A DNA stretch of 48,989 bases from Thiohalocapsa marina (lineage in GTDB: Bacteria > Pseudomonadota > Gammaproteobacteria > Chromatiales > Chromatiaceae): assembly GCF_008632335.1 (NCBI RefSeq), contig NZ_VWXX01000030.1:1-48989 (forward strand), given 5' to 3'. The notes below the pieces were generated by a model. That model made no database searches. It was given only the letters and a program-made list of their open reading frames with translations, and was not told the origin of the DNA. A program made the position numbers and the translations under genes. Of the stretch, positions 10,005 to 19,875 are shown one piece after another (position 1 is the stretch's first letter; each line of letters starts with the position of its first letter).

Positions 10005-11870
10005 ATGTCACGCGCATACGGAACCATGACGGAAACCAGCCGGCCCGCTCCTCTCGCCACATCCGCTCCGATCCCTGCTCCCGCTTCTGCCGTCGGTCCC
10101 TCGCCCGAATCCGCCACCGACACCAGCCGGCCGGCACCACAGACACTGCCCCAGGGCGTCATGCTGAATGCCTACCCGGACAGCATCGGCCACAGGCTGG
10201 CCGACCTGGTGCACCTGCTGCAGCAGCCGGAACTGGAACACGCCTTCTCGCTGCTCTACCTGCTGCCGACCTTCTTCAACAGCGATCTGGACCGCGGCTT
10301 CTCCATCATCGACTACGACCTCAACGCCGAGCTCGTCAGCCCGCAAGACCTGCAGGCCCTGGATGCTCTGGGCATCATGCTGAAGCTGGACCTGATCCTG
10401 AACCACCTGTCCGTCGGCTCGCCGCAGTTCCAGGACCTGCTGCGCCATGGCGACCAGTCCGACTACCGCGACTTCTTCATCGACTGGAACGAATTCTGGC
10501 AGTCACACGGCGAACCCGGGCCCGAGGGCCATGTCATCCCGCATGAAGACCACCTGAACAAGCTGTTCATGCGCAAGCCCGGCCTGCCGATCCTCAAGGT
10601 CGGCTTCCCGGACGGCAGCAGCCGCCCCTACTGGAACACCTTCTACCAGCAGGTCAGCTACCACCCCATCACGCCGCAGGAGCTGTCCGGCGTCGCCGGC
10701 CTGAGCCAGGAGGCCGCCACCGAGGTCTCGGTCATGGTCAACACGGCGCTGGAAGAGGCGGTCGAGCCGGACCAGATCTACCTGGACGGCCACGCCCTGC
10801 ACAGGGACCGCATCCTGTCCCTGCTGCACACCAAGCGGCGCTACCTGGGCCAGATGGACCTGAACGCAGAGTCCGAGAAGGTCTGGTCCTTCTACGACGA
10901 CACCCTGCGCAAGCTCAAGGGCTACGGCGCGCGCATCATCCGCCTGGACGCCTTCGCCTACCTGCACAAGCGCCCCGGCGAGCGCAACTTCTTCAACAAG
11001 CCCGGCACCTGGGACTACCTGGAGCGGCTAAAGGGGCTCGCCCGCCAGTACGACCTGATCATCTTCCCCGAGGTGCACGCCGAGTTCGGCACCGGCCTGC
11101 ATGAAGAGGTGGCGGAAAAGGGCTTTCCGATCTACGACTTCTTCTTCCCCGGCCTGGTCATCGACGCCCTCGATCGCGGCAACGGCGAGGCCCTGCGGCG
11201 CTGGATCGACGACATCCGGCACAAGGACCTGCAGACCATCAACATGCTCGGCTGCCACGACGGCATCCCGGTGCTGGATCTGCGCGGCGCCCGGATCGAG
11301 GGCGTCGAGCACCACGGGCTGCTGGACGACGAGCTGATCGACACCGCCATGGAGCGCATCATCGAGCGCGGCGGCCGGGTCAAGAACCTCTACGGCCCCG
11401 ACGGCAAGAAGATCTCCTACTACCAGGTCAACGCCACCTTCTTCAGCGCCCTGGGCGAAGACGAACAGAAACTGCTGCTGGCCCGCGCCATCCAGTTGTT
11501 CATGCCCGGTATCCCGCAGGTCTGGTACCTGGACCTGTTCGCCGGCAAGAACGACTACGCAGCCGCAGACAGCGGCGGCACCGCCGGCCACAAGGAGATC
11601 AACCGCACCAACCTCAGCGTCGCCGAGGTGACCGCCGGCCTGCAGCGCCCCGTGGTGCGCCACCAGCTGGACATGATCCGGCTGCGTAACACCTCCCCCG
11701 CATTCGCCGGCGAGCTGCACATCGACGACACGCCGCCGCACCTGCTGCACCTGACCTGGCGCAGCGGCAACCACAGGGCCAGCCTGAAGGCCGACCTGTG
11801 CGACACCGCCTTCGAGATCGAGCACCAGGATCCCACGGGCGCCGTGCAGCGCATCGCCCACAGCCGCTGA
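10005..11870 (+). CDS. GH13_18 sucrose-phosphorylase-like enzyme
   Basis: A 621-residue glycoside phosphorylase of the alpha-amylase family, subfamily 18, which phosphorolyses sucrose, glucosylglycerol or related glucosides to glucose 1-phosphate in the cytosol. Seen: YLLPTFFNSDLDRGFSIIDY, DLILNHLS, the nucleophile in RLDAFAYLHK (Asp315), acid/base in IFPEVHAEF (Glu356), and the stabilising Asp419 in LGCHDGIPVLD. The first 50 or so residues after the start are a Pro/Ala/Ser-rich, probably disordered lead. Starts at 10005 or 10026 are both possible; 10026 has a weak CGGA ribosome site. Frames reaching further upstream run into the repeat element and are not credible. It is about 100 residues longer than classical bacterial sucrose phosphorylases. 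The acceptor (fructose, glycerol, glycerate) cannot be decided by eye; an osmolyte role would fit a halophile (inference). Confidence 0.85.
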   Translation: MSRAYGTMTETSRPAPLATSAPIPAPASAVGPSPESATDTSRPAPQTLPQGVMLNAYPDSIGHRLADLVHLLQQPELEHAFSLLYLLPTFFNSDLDRGFSIIDYDLNAELVSPQDLQALDALGIMLKLDLILNHLSVGSPQFQDLLRHGDQSDYRDFFIDWNEFWQSHGEPGPEGHVIPHEDHLNKLFMRKPGLPILKVGFPDGSSRPYWNTFYQQVSYHPITPQELSGVAGLSQEAATEVSVMVNTALEEAVEPDQIYLDGHALHRDRILSLLHTKRRYLGQMDLNAESEKVWSFYDDTLRKLKGYGARIIRLDAFAYLHKRPGERNFFNKPGTWDYLERLKGLARQYDLIIFPEVHAEFGTGLHEEVAEKGFPIYDFFFPGLVIDALDRGNGEALRRWIDDIRHKDLQTINMLGCHDGIPVLDLRGARIEGVEHHGLLDDELIDTAMERIIERGGRVKNLYGPDGKKISYYQVNATFFSALGEDEQKLLLARAIQLFMPGIPQVWYLDLFAGKNDYAAADSGGTAGHKEINRTNLSVAEVTAGLQRPVVRHQLDMIRLRNTSPAFAGELHIDDTPPHLLHLTWRSGNHRASLKADLCDTAFEIEHQDPTGAVQRIAHSR

Positions 11871-11907
11871 TCCTGGCCCAGCCCAGCCGCATCAGTCACA
11901 ACATGAG

Positions 11908-11932
11908 CGGGTTGGGTGTCGGCGCTCTGGGG
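11908..11932. repeat. Solo arm of the 103-bp palindromic element
   Basis: The 25-base arm CGGGTTGGGTGTCGGCGCTC plus TGGGG is present alone, followed by unrelated sequence (GGTGCACC), 60 bases upstream of a full copy in the same orientation. It may be a truncated copy or a product of recombination between copies. Confidence 0.75.
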
Positions 11933-11967
11933 GGTGCACCATGACCAGTGCTCGCTCACCCTCTGAG

Positions 11968-12070
11968 CGGGTTGGGTGTCGGCGCTCTGGGGTCTCGATC
12001 GCAGGGATGCGATCGTGAAGCCTCCACGGACGGATTCACGGCGTCCCCAGAGCGCCGACACCCAACCCAC
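11968..12070. repeat. 103-bp palindromic element, copy 2
   Basis: Nearly identical to 3548-3650 and in the same orientation; here the terminal arms pair with a single mismatch (CGGGTTGGGTGTCGG against CCGACACCCAACCCA). It fills the space between the convergent GH13 and recQ genes and may act as a bidirectional terminator by virtue of the large stem, but no U-tract is present. Confidence 0.85.
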
Positions 12071-12131
12071 GAAGCCCGCCGTCTCGTGACACAACCAATG
12101 CAGCTAGGCACTGATGGTGCGGCGCCCATCT

Positions 12132-13970
<1,839 letters not shown>

Positions 13971-13977
13971 TCCTCGA

Positions 13978-14292
13978 TCATCGGGGCAAACGCACGGCGT
14001 CCAGGCTGACCACCGGCTCCTCACCCACAACCTCGGCGGTGTGCGTCACATGCTTGGGCACCACCACCAGATCGCCCGTATCGAGCACCACCTCCTGCCC
14101 GGACATGGTCAAGCGCAAGCGCCCGGACAACACCGCATCGATCTTGTCGACACCGTGATCGTGGGCCGGAAAAAAGGTGCCCGGGGCATAGACATACCGG
14201 CTGACGCTGTAGCCGCGATCTTCCAGCTTCTGCCGCATCGCCTGCTCCGACAGCGGGCCGTCCCGCTCGGCGTGCCAGTGTTCGATCTGCAT
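13978..14292 (-). CDS. Small single-domain cupin protein
   Basis: A 104-residue protein made of one cupin barrel. Motif 1 is [21 protein letters not shown], with two metal-ligand His in HDH and an acidic position after; motif 2 is [18 protein letters not shown] with a third His. Metal binding is therefore likely, the substrate unknown. The ATG at 14292 is chosen over the GTG at 14304 because GGAGG sits at the right distance upstream. It immediately precedes recQ on the minus strand; no functional link between the two is known to me. Confidence 0.8.
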   Translation of the reverse strand: MQIEHWHAERDGPLSEQAMRQKLEDRGYSVSRYVYAPGTFFPAHDHGVDKIDAVLSGRLRLTMSGQEVVLDTGDLVVVPKHVTHTAEVVGEEPVVSLDAVRLPR

Positions 14293-14385
14293 CTCGCCCT
14301 CCACAAACGCTGCCCCGTCAGTTTCATTCTAGTTGAACGATACGAAGACGGCGGCATCGCCCTTACCCGCCTCTTCCTTCAAACT

Positions 14386-15063
14386 TCAAACTTCCAGAAA
14401 CCTCGCCACCTCCCTCGCCGCCAGCTGCAGATTCTCCTCCCAGGTCCGCCCGGAGGCCTTGCGCGGCTTGAAGCTGTGCTCGCCATCCGGGATCCAGGCG
14501 AGCCGGATCGCCGGGCTCAGCGGGTACCCCTCGACCTCACCCAGCCGTCCGAACGGATCCCGCTCCCCCTGGCAGATCAGCGTGGGCGTTCGCAGGTCCG
14601 CCAGATGCTGCACCCGCAGCCGCTGGGGCCTGCCCGGCGGATGAAACGGATAGCCCAGACAGACCAGCCCGGCCACGCCGGCCTCATCCGCGAGCAGGCT
14701 GGCAATGCGCCCGCCCAGGGATTTGCCACCGATGAACAGGCGCTCGGCGTCGCCCCGATGGCGCGCGATCTGCGCCAGAAAGGCCTCGGTCAACACCGGC
14801 TCGCGATCCGGCGGCCGTCGGCGCGACTCCTGCTCACTGCGGACCATGTACGGAAACGCAAAGCGGATCACCCGCACGCCGGATGCGGCCACCGCCCCGG
14901 CAACGGTCTGCATGAACGGCGACGCCGGCCCCTGTCCGGCGCCGTGGGCCAGCAGCAGCAGACAGGAGGCCTCCGCCGGACCATCGGCGATCGGCGTGGC
15001 AGATGAGGAGGAGCTTGCATCAAGGCTGGACATCGGCTTGAGAGGAAACGCGCTGGAGTGCAT
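14386..15063 (-). CDS. Alpha/beta hydrolase (Tex30/KANL3-like)
   Basis: A 225-residue alpha/beta-hydrolase. The oxyanion region is LLLAHGAGQG, the nucleophile elbow GGKSLGG (Ser about 117), the acid CQGERDPFG and the catalytic His GEHSF, all in the order of the dienelactone-hydrolase-like group. No signal peptide or lid domain is evident, so it is probably a small cytosolic esterase; the substrate is unknown. Start candidates are the ATG at 15063 and at 15033; neither has a convincing ribosome site. It is divergent from the oxidoreductase that begins 90 bases away. Confidence 0.75.
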   Translation of the reverse strand: MHSSAFPLKPMSSLDASSSSSATPIADGPAEASCLLLLAHGAGQGPASPFMQTVAGAVAASGVRVIRFAFPYMVRSEQESRRRPPDREPVLTEAFLAQIARHRGDAERLFIGGKSLGGRIASLLADEAGVAGLVCLGYPFHPPGRPQRLRVQHLADLRTPTLICQGERDPFGRLGEVEGYPLSPAIRLAWIPDGEHSFKPRKASGRTWEENLQLAAREVARFLEV

Positions 15064-15152
15064 GATCAGGACTGCAAGCCGCCGCTCTGGATTCCAGAAG
15101 CAGCAACCCGTCGGCCATGGCCTGAGCGACAAGTATACGGAGGATGACCCCC

Positions 15153-16151
15153 ATGCAGGCGATCCTGATGCGCGAGCCCGGCGAACCGGATGTGTTGATG
15201 CAGAGCGAGTTGCCGACCCCCGAGATCCAGCACCCCACGCAACTGCTGGTGCGCCTGGCCGCCGCCGGCGTCAACCCCATCGACACCAAGATCCGCCGCC
15301 GCGGGCCGTTGTTGCCGGAGACCACCGCCACCGTGCTCGGCTGCGATGGCGCCGGCGTGGTCGAAGCCGTCGGCAGCGAGGTGACCCGCTTCCAGCCGGG
15401 AGACCTGGTCTGGTTCTGCCATGGCGGTCTGGGCGGGCTGGTCGGCAATTACGCCGAATACATCGTCATCGACGCATCCGTGGCCCAGCCCAAACCCCGG
15501 TCGCTGGACTTCGTGCAGGCCGCCGCCGCACCACTGGTGCTGCTCACCGCCTGGGAATCCTTGCACGACCGGGCGCAGGTCCGCGCAGGGCAGACCGTGC
15601 TGATCCACGGCGGCGCCGGCGGCGTCGGGCATGTGGCCATCCAGCTGGCCCATCTGGCGGGCGCCCGGGTCGCCACCACCGTCAGCAGTCCGGAAAAGGC
15701 CGACTATGTCCATGCCCTTGGCGCCGAATGCGCCATCAACTACCGCGAGGAAGACCTGGTGGAGGCCATCGCCGACTGGACCGAAGGCCGCGGCGTCGAC
15801 GTCGCCCTCGACACCGTTGGCCCGGACGTGTTCCGCCAGACCATCCCCGCCATGGCCGTCTACGGCGACCTGGTCAGCATCCTCGACCCCGGCCCCTTCG
15901 ACCTGCAAGAGGCCCGCACCCGCAACCTGCGCATCAGCCTGGAGCTGATGCTCACCCCGCAACTGCGCGGCCTCACCGACGCCCAGGCCCACCAGGGCGA
16001 AATCCTGCGCCGCTGCGGCGACCTCTTCGACCAGAACCAGCTCCGCATCCACGTCGACCAGAGCTACCCGCTGGAACGCGCCGCCGACGCCCACCGCCGC
16101 CTGGAAGCCGGCGGCATGCAAGGCAAACTGGTGCTGACCACCCGCAACTAG
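15153..16151 (+). CDS. Zinc-independent quinone oxidoreductase (MDR family)
   Basis: A 332-residue medium-chain dehydrogenase/reductase. The N-terminal GroES-like part has VNPIDTKIRRRGP and LGCDGAGVVEAVG; the Rossmann domain has the NADPH-binding IHGGAGGVGHVAIQLA and the C-terminal AHRRLEAGGMQGKLVL typical of quinone oxidoreductases/crotonyl reductase-like enzymes. Zinc-binding cysteines of alcohol dehydrogenases are absent. The ATG at 15153 is chosen over 15144 because GGAGG ends 9 bases before it, whereas it abuts the other codon. Likely NADPH-dependent reduction of quinones or enones in the cytosol; the substrate is not readable. Confidence 0.88.
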   Translation: MQAILMREPGEPDVLMQSELPTPEIQHPTQLLVRLAAAGVNPIDTKIRRRGPLLPETTATVLGCDGAGVVEAVGSEVTRFQPGDLVWFCHGGLGGLVGNYAEYIVIDASVAQPKPRSLDFVQAAAAPLVLLTAWESLHDRAQVRAGQTVLIHGGAGGVGHVAIQLAHLAGARVATTVSSPEKADYVHALGAECAINYREEDLVEAIADWTEGRGVDVALDTVGPDVFRQTIPAMAVYGDLVSILDPGPFDLQEARTRNLRISLELMLTPQLRGLTDAQAHQGEILRRCGDLFDQNQLRIHVDQSYPLERAADAHRRLEAGGMQGKLVLTTRN

Positions 16152-16171
16152 TCATACCCGGAGACAGGCTC

Positions 16172-16236
16172 AGGGAAGCGCTGATTTATTCGGCGTGCTG
16201 ATTTTTGGCCAGGATGGCCAATAAATCAGCGTCTAC
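16172..16236. repeat. Internally deleted 155-bp palindromic element
   Basis: Both ends of the element are present (GGGAAGCGCTGATTTATTCGGC and GTGCTGATTTTTGGCC...AATAAATCAGCGTCT), but about 90 interior bases are missing; the join is exactly at the base following CGGC relative to the copy at 18550-18707. It lies between the convergent oxidoreductase and TtcA-like genes. Confidence 0.85.
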
Positions 16237-16977
16237 TCAGGTATCTGCGCCCTCTTGCAACAGGGGTCGCATGGCGTGGAGCATGCTGGAGAACAGGTGG
16301 GGGTTGTCGGCCTCTTCGCGCGCCAGCAGCTGCTTCATATGCTCCCGGCGGGTGGGCATCTGAAAGCAGGCCGGACAGCTGTCCGGCACCACCGGCAGAC
16401 CGGCGGCGCTGGCGTAGTCGGCGGTCTGGCGCTCTCGGCAGTAGACCAGCGGGCGAATGATGCGCACATCGCCGGCGTCGTTGCGGTAGTGGGCCTTCAT
16501 GGTACGTAGCTGGCCGCCGTGAAAGATGGACATCAGCAGGCTCTCGGCCAGGTCGTCGAGGTGCTGCCCCAGGGCCAGCACGTTGAAGCCGTGGGCGCGG
16601 CAAAGGCGATACATGATGCCCCGCTTCATGCGCGAGCAATAGGCGCAGAAAGAGTCGCCATCCATGTGCTCCCTGGCCTGCTCCATGATGGGCTGCTGCT
16701 CATAGAACCAGCGCACGCCGAGGGCGTCATAGTAGGCCTTGAGTGATGCCGGCTCGAAGCCCGGCACCTCCGGGTCGACGGTGAGGGCGGCAAGCTCGAA
16801 GCGCACCGGTGCGTAGGTCTGCAGGTGGCGCAGGATCGCCAGCAGCGACAGGGAGTCCTTGCCGCCGGACACGCCGAGCAGGATGCGGTCGCCGTCGCGG
16901 ATCATGGCGTAGTCGGCGATGGCACGACCGACCTGCCGCAGCAGGGATTTCGGCGGTTTGGGCAGAGAATGGCTCAT
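16237..16977 (-). CDS. TtcA-family tRNA thiolation-type ATPase
   Basis: A 246-residue PP-loop (adenine nucleotide alpha-hydrolase) protein related to TtcA, which uses a [4Fe-4S] cluster to make 2-thiocytidine at tRNA position 32. The ATP loop is GVSGGKDSLSLL (about 35-46); FCAYCSRMKRGIMYR supplies the paired cluster cysteines; GQHLDDLAESLLMSIFHGG and IRPLVYCRERQ follow E. coli TtcA. The C-terminal CNLCGSQPNLQR of E. coli TtcA is replaced by SCPACFQMPTRRE, so a third cysteine is available but the surroundings differ. This may be a TtcA paralogue with another tRNA or sulfur substrate. Two other minus-strand features flank it: a repeat element downstream and a phosphohexomutase upstream. Confidence 0.8.
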   Translation of the reverse strand: MSHSLPKPPKSLLRQVGRAIADYAMIRDGDRILLGVSGGKDSLSLLAILRHLQTYAPVRFELAALTVDPEVPGFEPASLKAYYDALGVRWFYEQQPIMEQAREHMDGDSFCAYCSRMKRGIMYRLCRAHGFNVLALGQHLDDLAESLLMSIFHGGQLRTMKAHYRNDAGDVRIIRPLVYCRERQTADYASAAGLPVVPDSCPACFQMPTRREHMKQLLAREEADNPHLFSSMLHAMRPLLQEGADT

Positions 16978-17017
16978 CGCGCGCAGTCGATCCGATCGGT
17001 GGCGAAAAAAGCGGCTG

Positions 17018-18505
17018 TCAGCCTTGCTCCCGCCAGCCGGCGAGAATCTCCATGCAGACGGCGTTCATCGCGCGGGCCCGTTCCGCGCTGGCGGCTTCGG
17101 TGTAGGCGCGCAGTTCCGGTGCATTGCCGGAGGGTCGCAGGTGGACGATGTCACCGTCGCGGAAGGTCATGCGTAACCCATCGGTGCGGTCCACCGAGGC
17201 AACGGGGCCGAAGTGCGCGCCGAACAGCGCATCGATCGCGTGCTTGTCCGCGGCGCTGTCGCCACTGTCGAGCATCGCCAGCCGACGTGCGCTGATCGCT
17301 GTGGGAAACGCCTTGATGCGATCGCTGTGGGTGAACCGCGCAGGCAACGCATCGGCAAGCTGGGACAGCGGCTTTCCGCTCGCCTTCGCCGCAGCCAGAA
17401 TGGCGAGGACAACGATGACCGCATCCCGCGTGGGCAGCGCGGGCAGCCGCTTGTCGTCGCGCTGCAGATCCGAGTTGATAAGGAAGCCGCCATTGGCCTC
17501 GTACCCCACCACCGGCGCCACGCCCCGGGCGCTTTGCGCCTGCATCGCCTCGATCACATAGGGCGAGCCGATCCGGGTCCGGACGACCTCGGCAAACCAG
17601 CCGCAGCGCTCCACCACGGTATTGGAACTCACCGGGGTGACCACGGCGCGGGCACCCAGCGCGCGCGCCACCAGCACGCCAGCGACATCGCCGCGCAACC
17701 AGTCGCCTCGCTCGTCGCCCACCAGCGGGCGGTCACCGTCGCCATCGGTGGAAACCAGCGCGTCAAAGCGTCCGTCCGCCGCCCAGTTGCGGGCCAGGGC
17801 CACGTCTTCCGGGCGAATGGCTTCGGTGTCCACGGGGATGAAGGTCTCGGAAAACCCCAGCCGCTCCACCGTCGCGCCCAGGCCGGTGAGGAGCTCATAG
17901 AGGGCCTCCCGGGCGACGCTGGAGTGCTCGTACAGGCCCACCCGCAGACCGTCCAGACAGTCGGCGGGAAAGAATTCCAGATAGCGCGCCACATAGGCCT
18001 CGTGGGCGAGCCGCTCCTCCGGCGGCAACACGGCTGGCTCCACTAGGCCGCCCGCGGCGTCGAACAGGCCGTCGGGCAACGCCACGTCCTCCTCGCGGAT
18101 CGCCTGCTCGTCGTGCTTCAGGATCTCGCCGGTGGGCAGATTGTACTTGATACCGTTGCGATCGTCCGGGATGTGGCTGCCGGTGACCATCATGGTCGGC
18201 ATGCCCTGGGCAAGACCGAACGCGGCCAGGGCCGGCGTGGGGATGCGGCCGAGATTGCGCGGCACACAGCCGCTGTCGGTCACCGCCCGGGCGCAGGCGG
18301 CCATGATGCGACCGCTGCTGGCGCGATAGTCCCCGGCCAGGCCCACCGGAGCGCCGGCGCGTAGCCCATGGCAGCGCATCGCGTACTGCAGAAACCCCGC
18401 GGCATAGGCGTAGCAGACCCGGTCGGTCATGTCGCTCACACGGCCTCGGGCACCGCTGGTGCCAAAGGTCACACCGCTTTCAGACATCATGGCGCCGATG
18501 CGCAT
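17018..18505 (-). CDS. Phosphomannomutase/phosphoglucomutase family enzyme
   Basis: A 495-residue alpha-D-phosphohexomutase that interconverts hexose 1- and 6-phosphates in sugar-nucleotide supply. Visible landmarks: N-terminal FGTSGARG, catalytic phosphoserine in MVTGSHIPDDRNGIKYN (TASHNP in most relatives), metal loop STDGDGDRPL, sugar-specificity loop GYEANGGFL in place of the GEMSGH of classical PMM/PGM, and the phosphate-binding RPSGNAPELR near the C terminus. All four domains are present. The altered sugar loop leaves the hexose uncertain. The ATG at 18505 has GAGGA ten bases upstream; a second ATG at 18487 is possible. A repeat element lies 45 bases upstream. Confidence 0.88.
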   Translation of the reverse strand: MRIGAMMSESGVTFGTSGARGRVSDMTDRVCYAYAAGFLQYAMRCHGLRAGAPVGLAGDYRASSGRIMAACARAVTDSGCVPRNLGRIPTPALAAFGLAQGMPTMMVTGSHIPDDRNGIKYNLPTGEILKHDEQAIREEDVALPDGLFDAAGGLVEPAVLPPEERLAHEAYVARYLEFFPADCLDGLRVGLYEHSSVAREALYELLTGLGATVERLGFSETFIPVDTEAIRPEDVALARNWAADGRFDALVSTDGDGDRPLVGDERGDWLRGDVAGVLVARALGARAVVTPVSSNTVVERCGWFAEVVRTRIGSPYVIEAMQAQSARGVAPVVGYEANGGFLINSDLQRDDKRLPALPTRDAVIVVLAILAAAKASGKPLSQLADALPARFTHSDRIKAFPTAISARRLAMLDSGDSAADKHAIDALFGAHFGPVASVDRTDGLRMTFRDGDIVHLRPSGNAPELRAYTEAASAERARAMNAVCMEILAGWREQG

Positions 18506-18549
18506 GGTTGATGCATCCTCAGGTCGTTATCGAACGGACACAAGCCCTT

Positions 18550-18707
18550 GGGGAAGCGCTGATTTATTCGGCGCTTCCCGTGCGGGGCAGGAAGCCCCGC
18601 CATTTTTAGCGGCGCAAGCCGCTGAAAATGAAGCGATTCGGAAACCGCGTTTTCGAATCGCGTGCTGATTTTTGGTCAGGATGGCCAATAAATCAGCGTC
18701 TTCTTAG
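18550..18707. repeat. 155-bp palindromic element, intact copy 2 (inverted)
   Basis: Reverse complement of the copy at 9757-9912, with very high identity: ends AAGCGCTGATTTATTCGGC and GGCCAATAAATCAGCGTC, interior CAGGAAGCCCCGCC, AGCGGCGCAAGCCGCT and CGATTCGGAAACCGCG. It occupies most of the 404-base gap between the phosphohexomutase and the Met-rich protein gene. Confidence 0.88.
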
Positions 18708-18909
18708 TATAGTGGATCTGCCCGCGCGGACGGCAACGTCCGTGCGGGATTTCCGCTGCTGCAGATGCCTCGGCGCCCTCAGGCGTGGTATCGTCGCAGA
18801 CGTCCGGCGCCGGGCCGCCTGACCAGCCCGAACGGACAACCGCAATACGACGCGCTGTGTGTCATCCGCACAGACCACCCTCGGCAACAGACATTTGAGG
18901 AGCGACACG
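18708..18909 (+). promoter_or_regulatory. Leader of the Met-rich gene with a 12-bp GCAA hairpin
   Basis: A TATAGT -10-like box (18708-18713) directly follows the repeat element; no good -35 is seen. If used, transcription would begin near 18720, and a 12-bp stem (CCCGCGCGGACG / CGTCCGTGCGGG, one G-U pair) capped by GCAA at 18721-18748 would form at the very 5' end of the message. The remaining 160 bases hold nothing recognisable until the GAGGAG ribosome site before the ATG at 18910. Confidence 0.45.
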
Positions 18910-19671
18910 ATGATCGACAGGTCCAGACTCTTGACCCTGGCCTCCGCCACCACGCTGACGCTGGCCATGGCGCCCGCCCTGGCGGAGCAGCCCGCGGCCC
19001 AGCCCGCCGCCGAGGCCAGCACCGCCGCGCCGGCCGCGACCCCGGATGCCGCACGCGCCGCCATGGAGCAGCGCTGGGCCGACGCCATGGCCGAGCGCGA
19101 GCGCCGCTACCAGGAGCTGCGCGAGCGGGCCGCCGAACAGGGTATGGAACTGCCCGAGACCCCGCCCTGGGCCCAGGCCGGCATGCCGGAAGGCATGCCG
19201 CCCATGCCCCAGATGCCGGAAATGCCGGAAGGCATGCCCATGATGCCCGAAGGCATGCCCGAAATGCCCATGATGGGCCGCCCGGCACCGATGCAGGCGC
19301 CCATGACACCAGAAGAGCGCGACGCCATGCGTGCCGAGCGATGGGAAGAGATGCGCGCGCGCGCCGCCGAGCGCGGCATGGAACTGCCCGAGACCCCGCC
19401 CTGGGAGGCCGCCGAGCAACGCCGCCAGGCCATGCTGGAGAAGTACAACGAGTATCGCAGCATCATCGAGGCCATGACCGACGAGCAGAAAGAGGCCATC
19501 TCCGCCCTCTTCGGCGGTCAGCGTGCCCCGATGCGCAGCCCCATGCACGGCTACGGCAGACCGCCCGTCCACCCCGGCATGATGCCGCGCGGCCCCATGC
19601 CTGGAGCTCCAATGCCCGGAGCCGCCGAACCCGAAGCCGCCCCGCAGGCCGAAACGCAGCCCGCAGGCTGA
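18910..19671 (+). CDS. Secreted Met/Pro-rich protein with repeated motif
   Basis: A 253-residue protein of unknown function. It starts with a clear Sec signal peptide (MIDRSRLL, hydrophobic core, APALA cleavage site near residue 25) and an Ala/Pro linker. Two copies of a segment reading RAAE[Q/R]GMELPETPPW, each preceded by a charged helix (RYQELRE / RWEEMRA), flank a Met-Pro tract made of MPEGMP, MPQMP and MPEMP units. The C terminus is again Met/Pro/Gly-rich. Met-rich periplasmic segments often bind Cu(I) or Ag(I), but there is no His/Cys pattern to prove it (inference). The ATG at 18910 is supported by GAGGAG eight bases upstream. Stand-alone gene, convergent with engB. Confidence 0.8.
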   Translation: MIDRSRLLTLASATTLTLAMAPALAEQPAAQPAAEASTAAPAATPDAARAAMEQRWADAMAERERRYQELRERAAEQGMELPETPPWAQAGMPEGMPPMPQMPEMPEGMPMMPEGMPEMPMMGRPAPMQAPMTPEERDAMRAERWEEMRARAAERGMELPETPPWEAAEQRRQAMLEKYNEYRSIIEAMTDEQKEAISALFGGQRAPMRSPMHGYGRPPVHPGMMPRGPMPGAPMPGAAEPEAAPQAETQPAG

Positions 19672-19760
19672 CCGCCGACAACGTCTTCGGCGGACTCCCG
19701 AATGTCCGCCGCTGACCGAGTGGGCCAAGTGCTTGCCATTGGGGGTCGTGATCGACCCCC
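19672..19760. terminator. Competing and stacked hairpins between convergent genes
   Basis: Immediately after the Met-rich gene, CCGCCGA can pair with TCGGCGG (19672-19693) or the same middle arm CGGCGGAC can pair with GTCCGCCG (19688-19711), so the two stems exclude each other. A further perfect 8-bp stem, GGGGGTCG TGAT CGACCCCC, is at 19741-19760. None is followed by a U-run. Likely a transcription-end region for both convergent genes. Confidence 0.5.
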
Positions 19761-19845
19761 GGTGGTGCCCTATAGGGAGCGCATCCCTTGAGCGGTCTAG
19801 TTCAAGGCACTGTCGCCACAGCCGGGGAGCGCCTTTCGGGGAATG

Positions 19846-19875
19846 GTTTAATAAAGTGTGCTGTCCCCGGAATTA
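19846..19875. repeat. Mobile-element-derived motif forming the engB 3' end
   Basis: The string TTTAATAAAGTGTGCTGTCC followed by CCGGAATTA is a motif I recognise from intergenic remnants of small mobile elements in many proteobacteria. Here it contains the engB stop codon. Related CATTCAATACACTGTC strings occur three times at 3417-3722. Confidence 0.5.
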
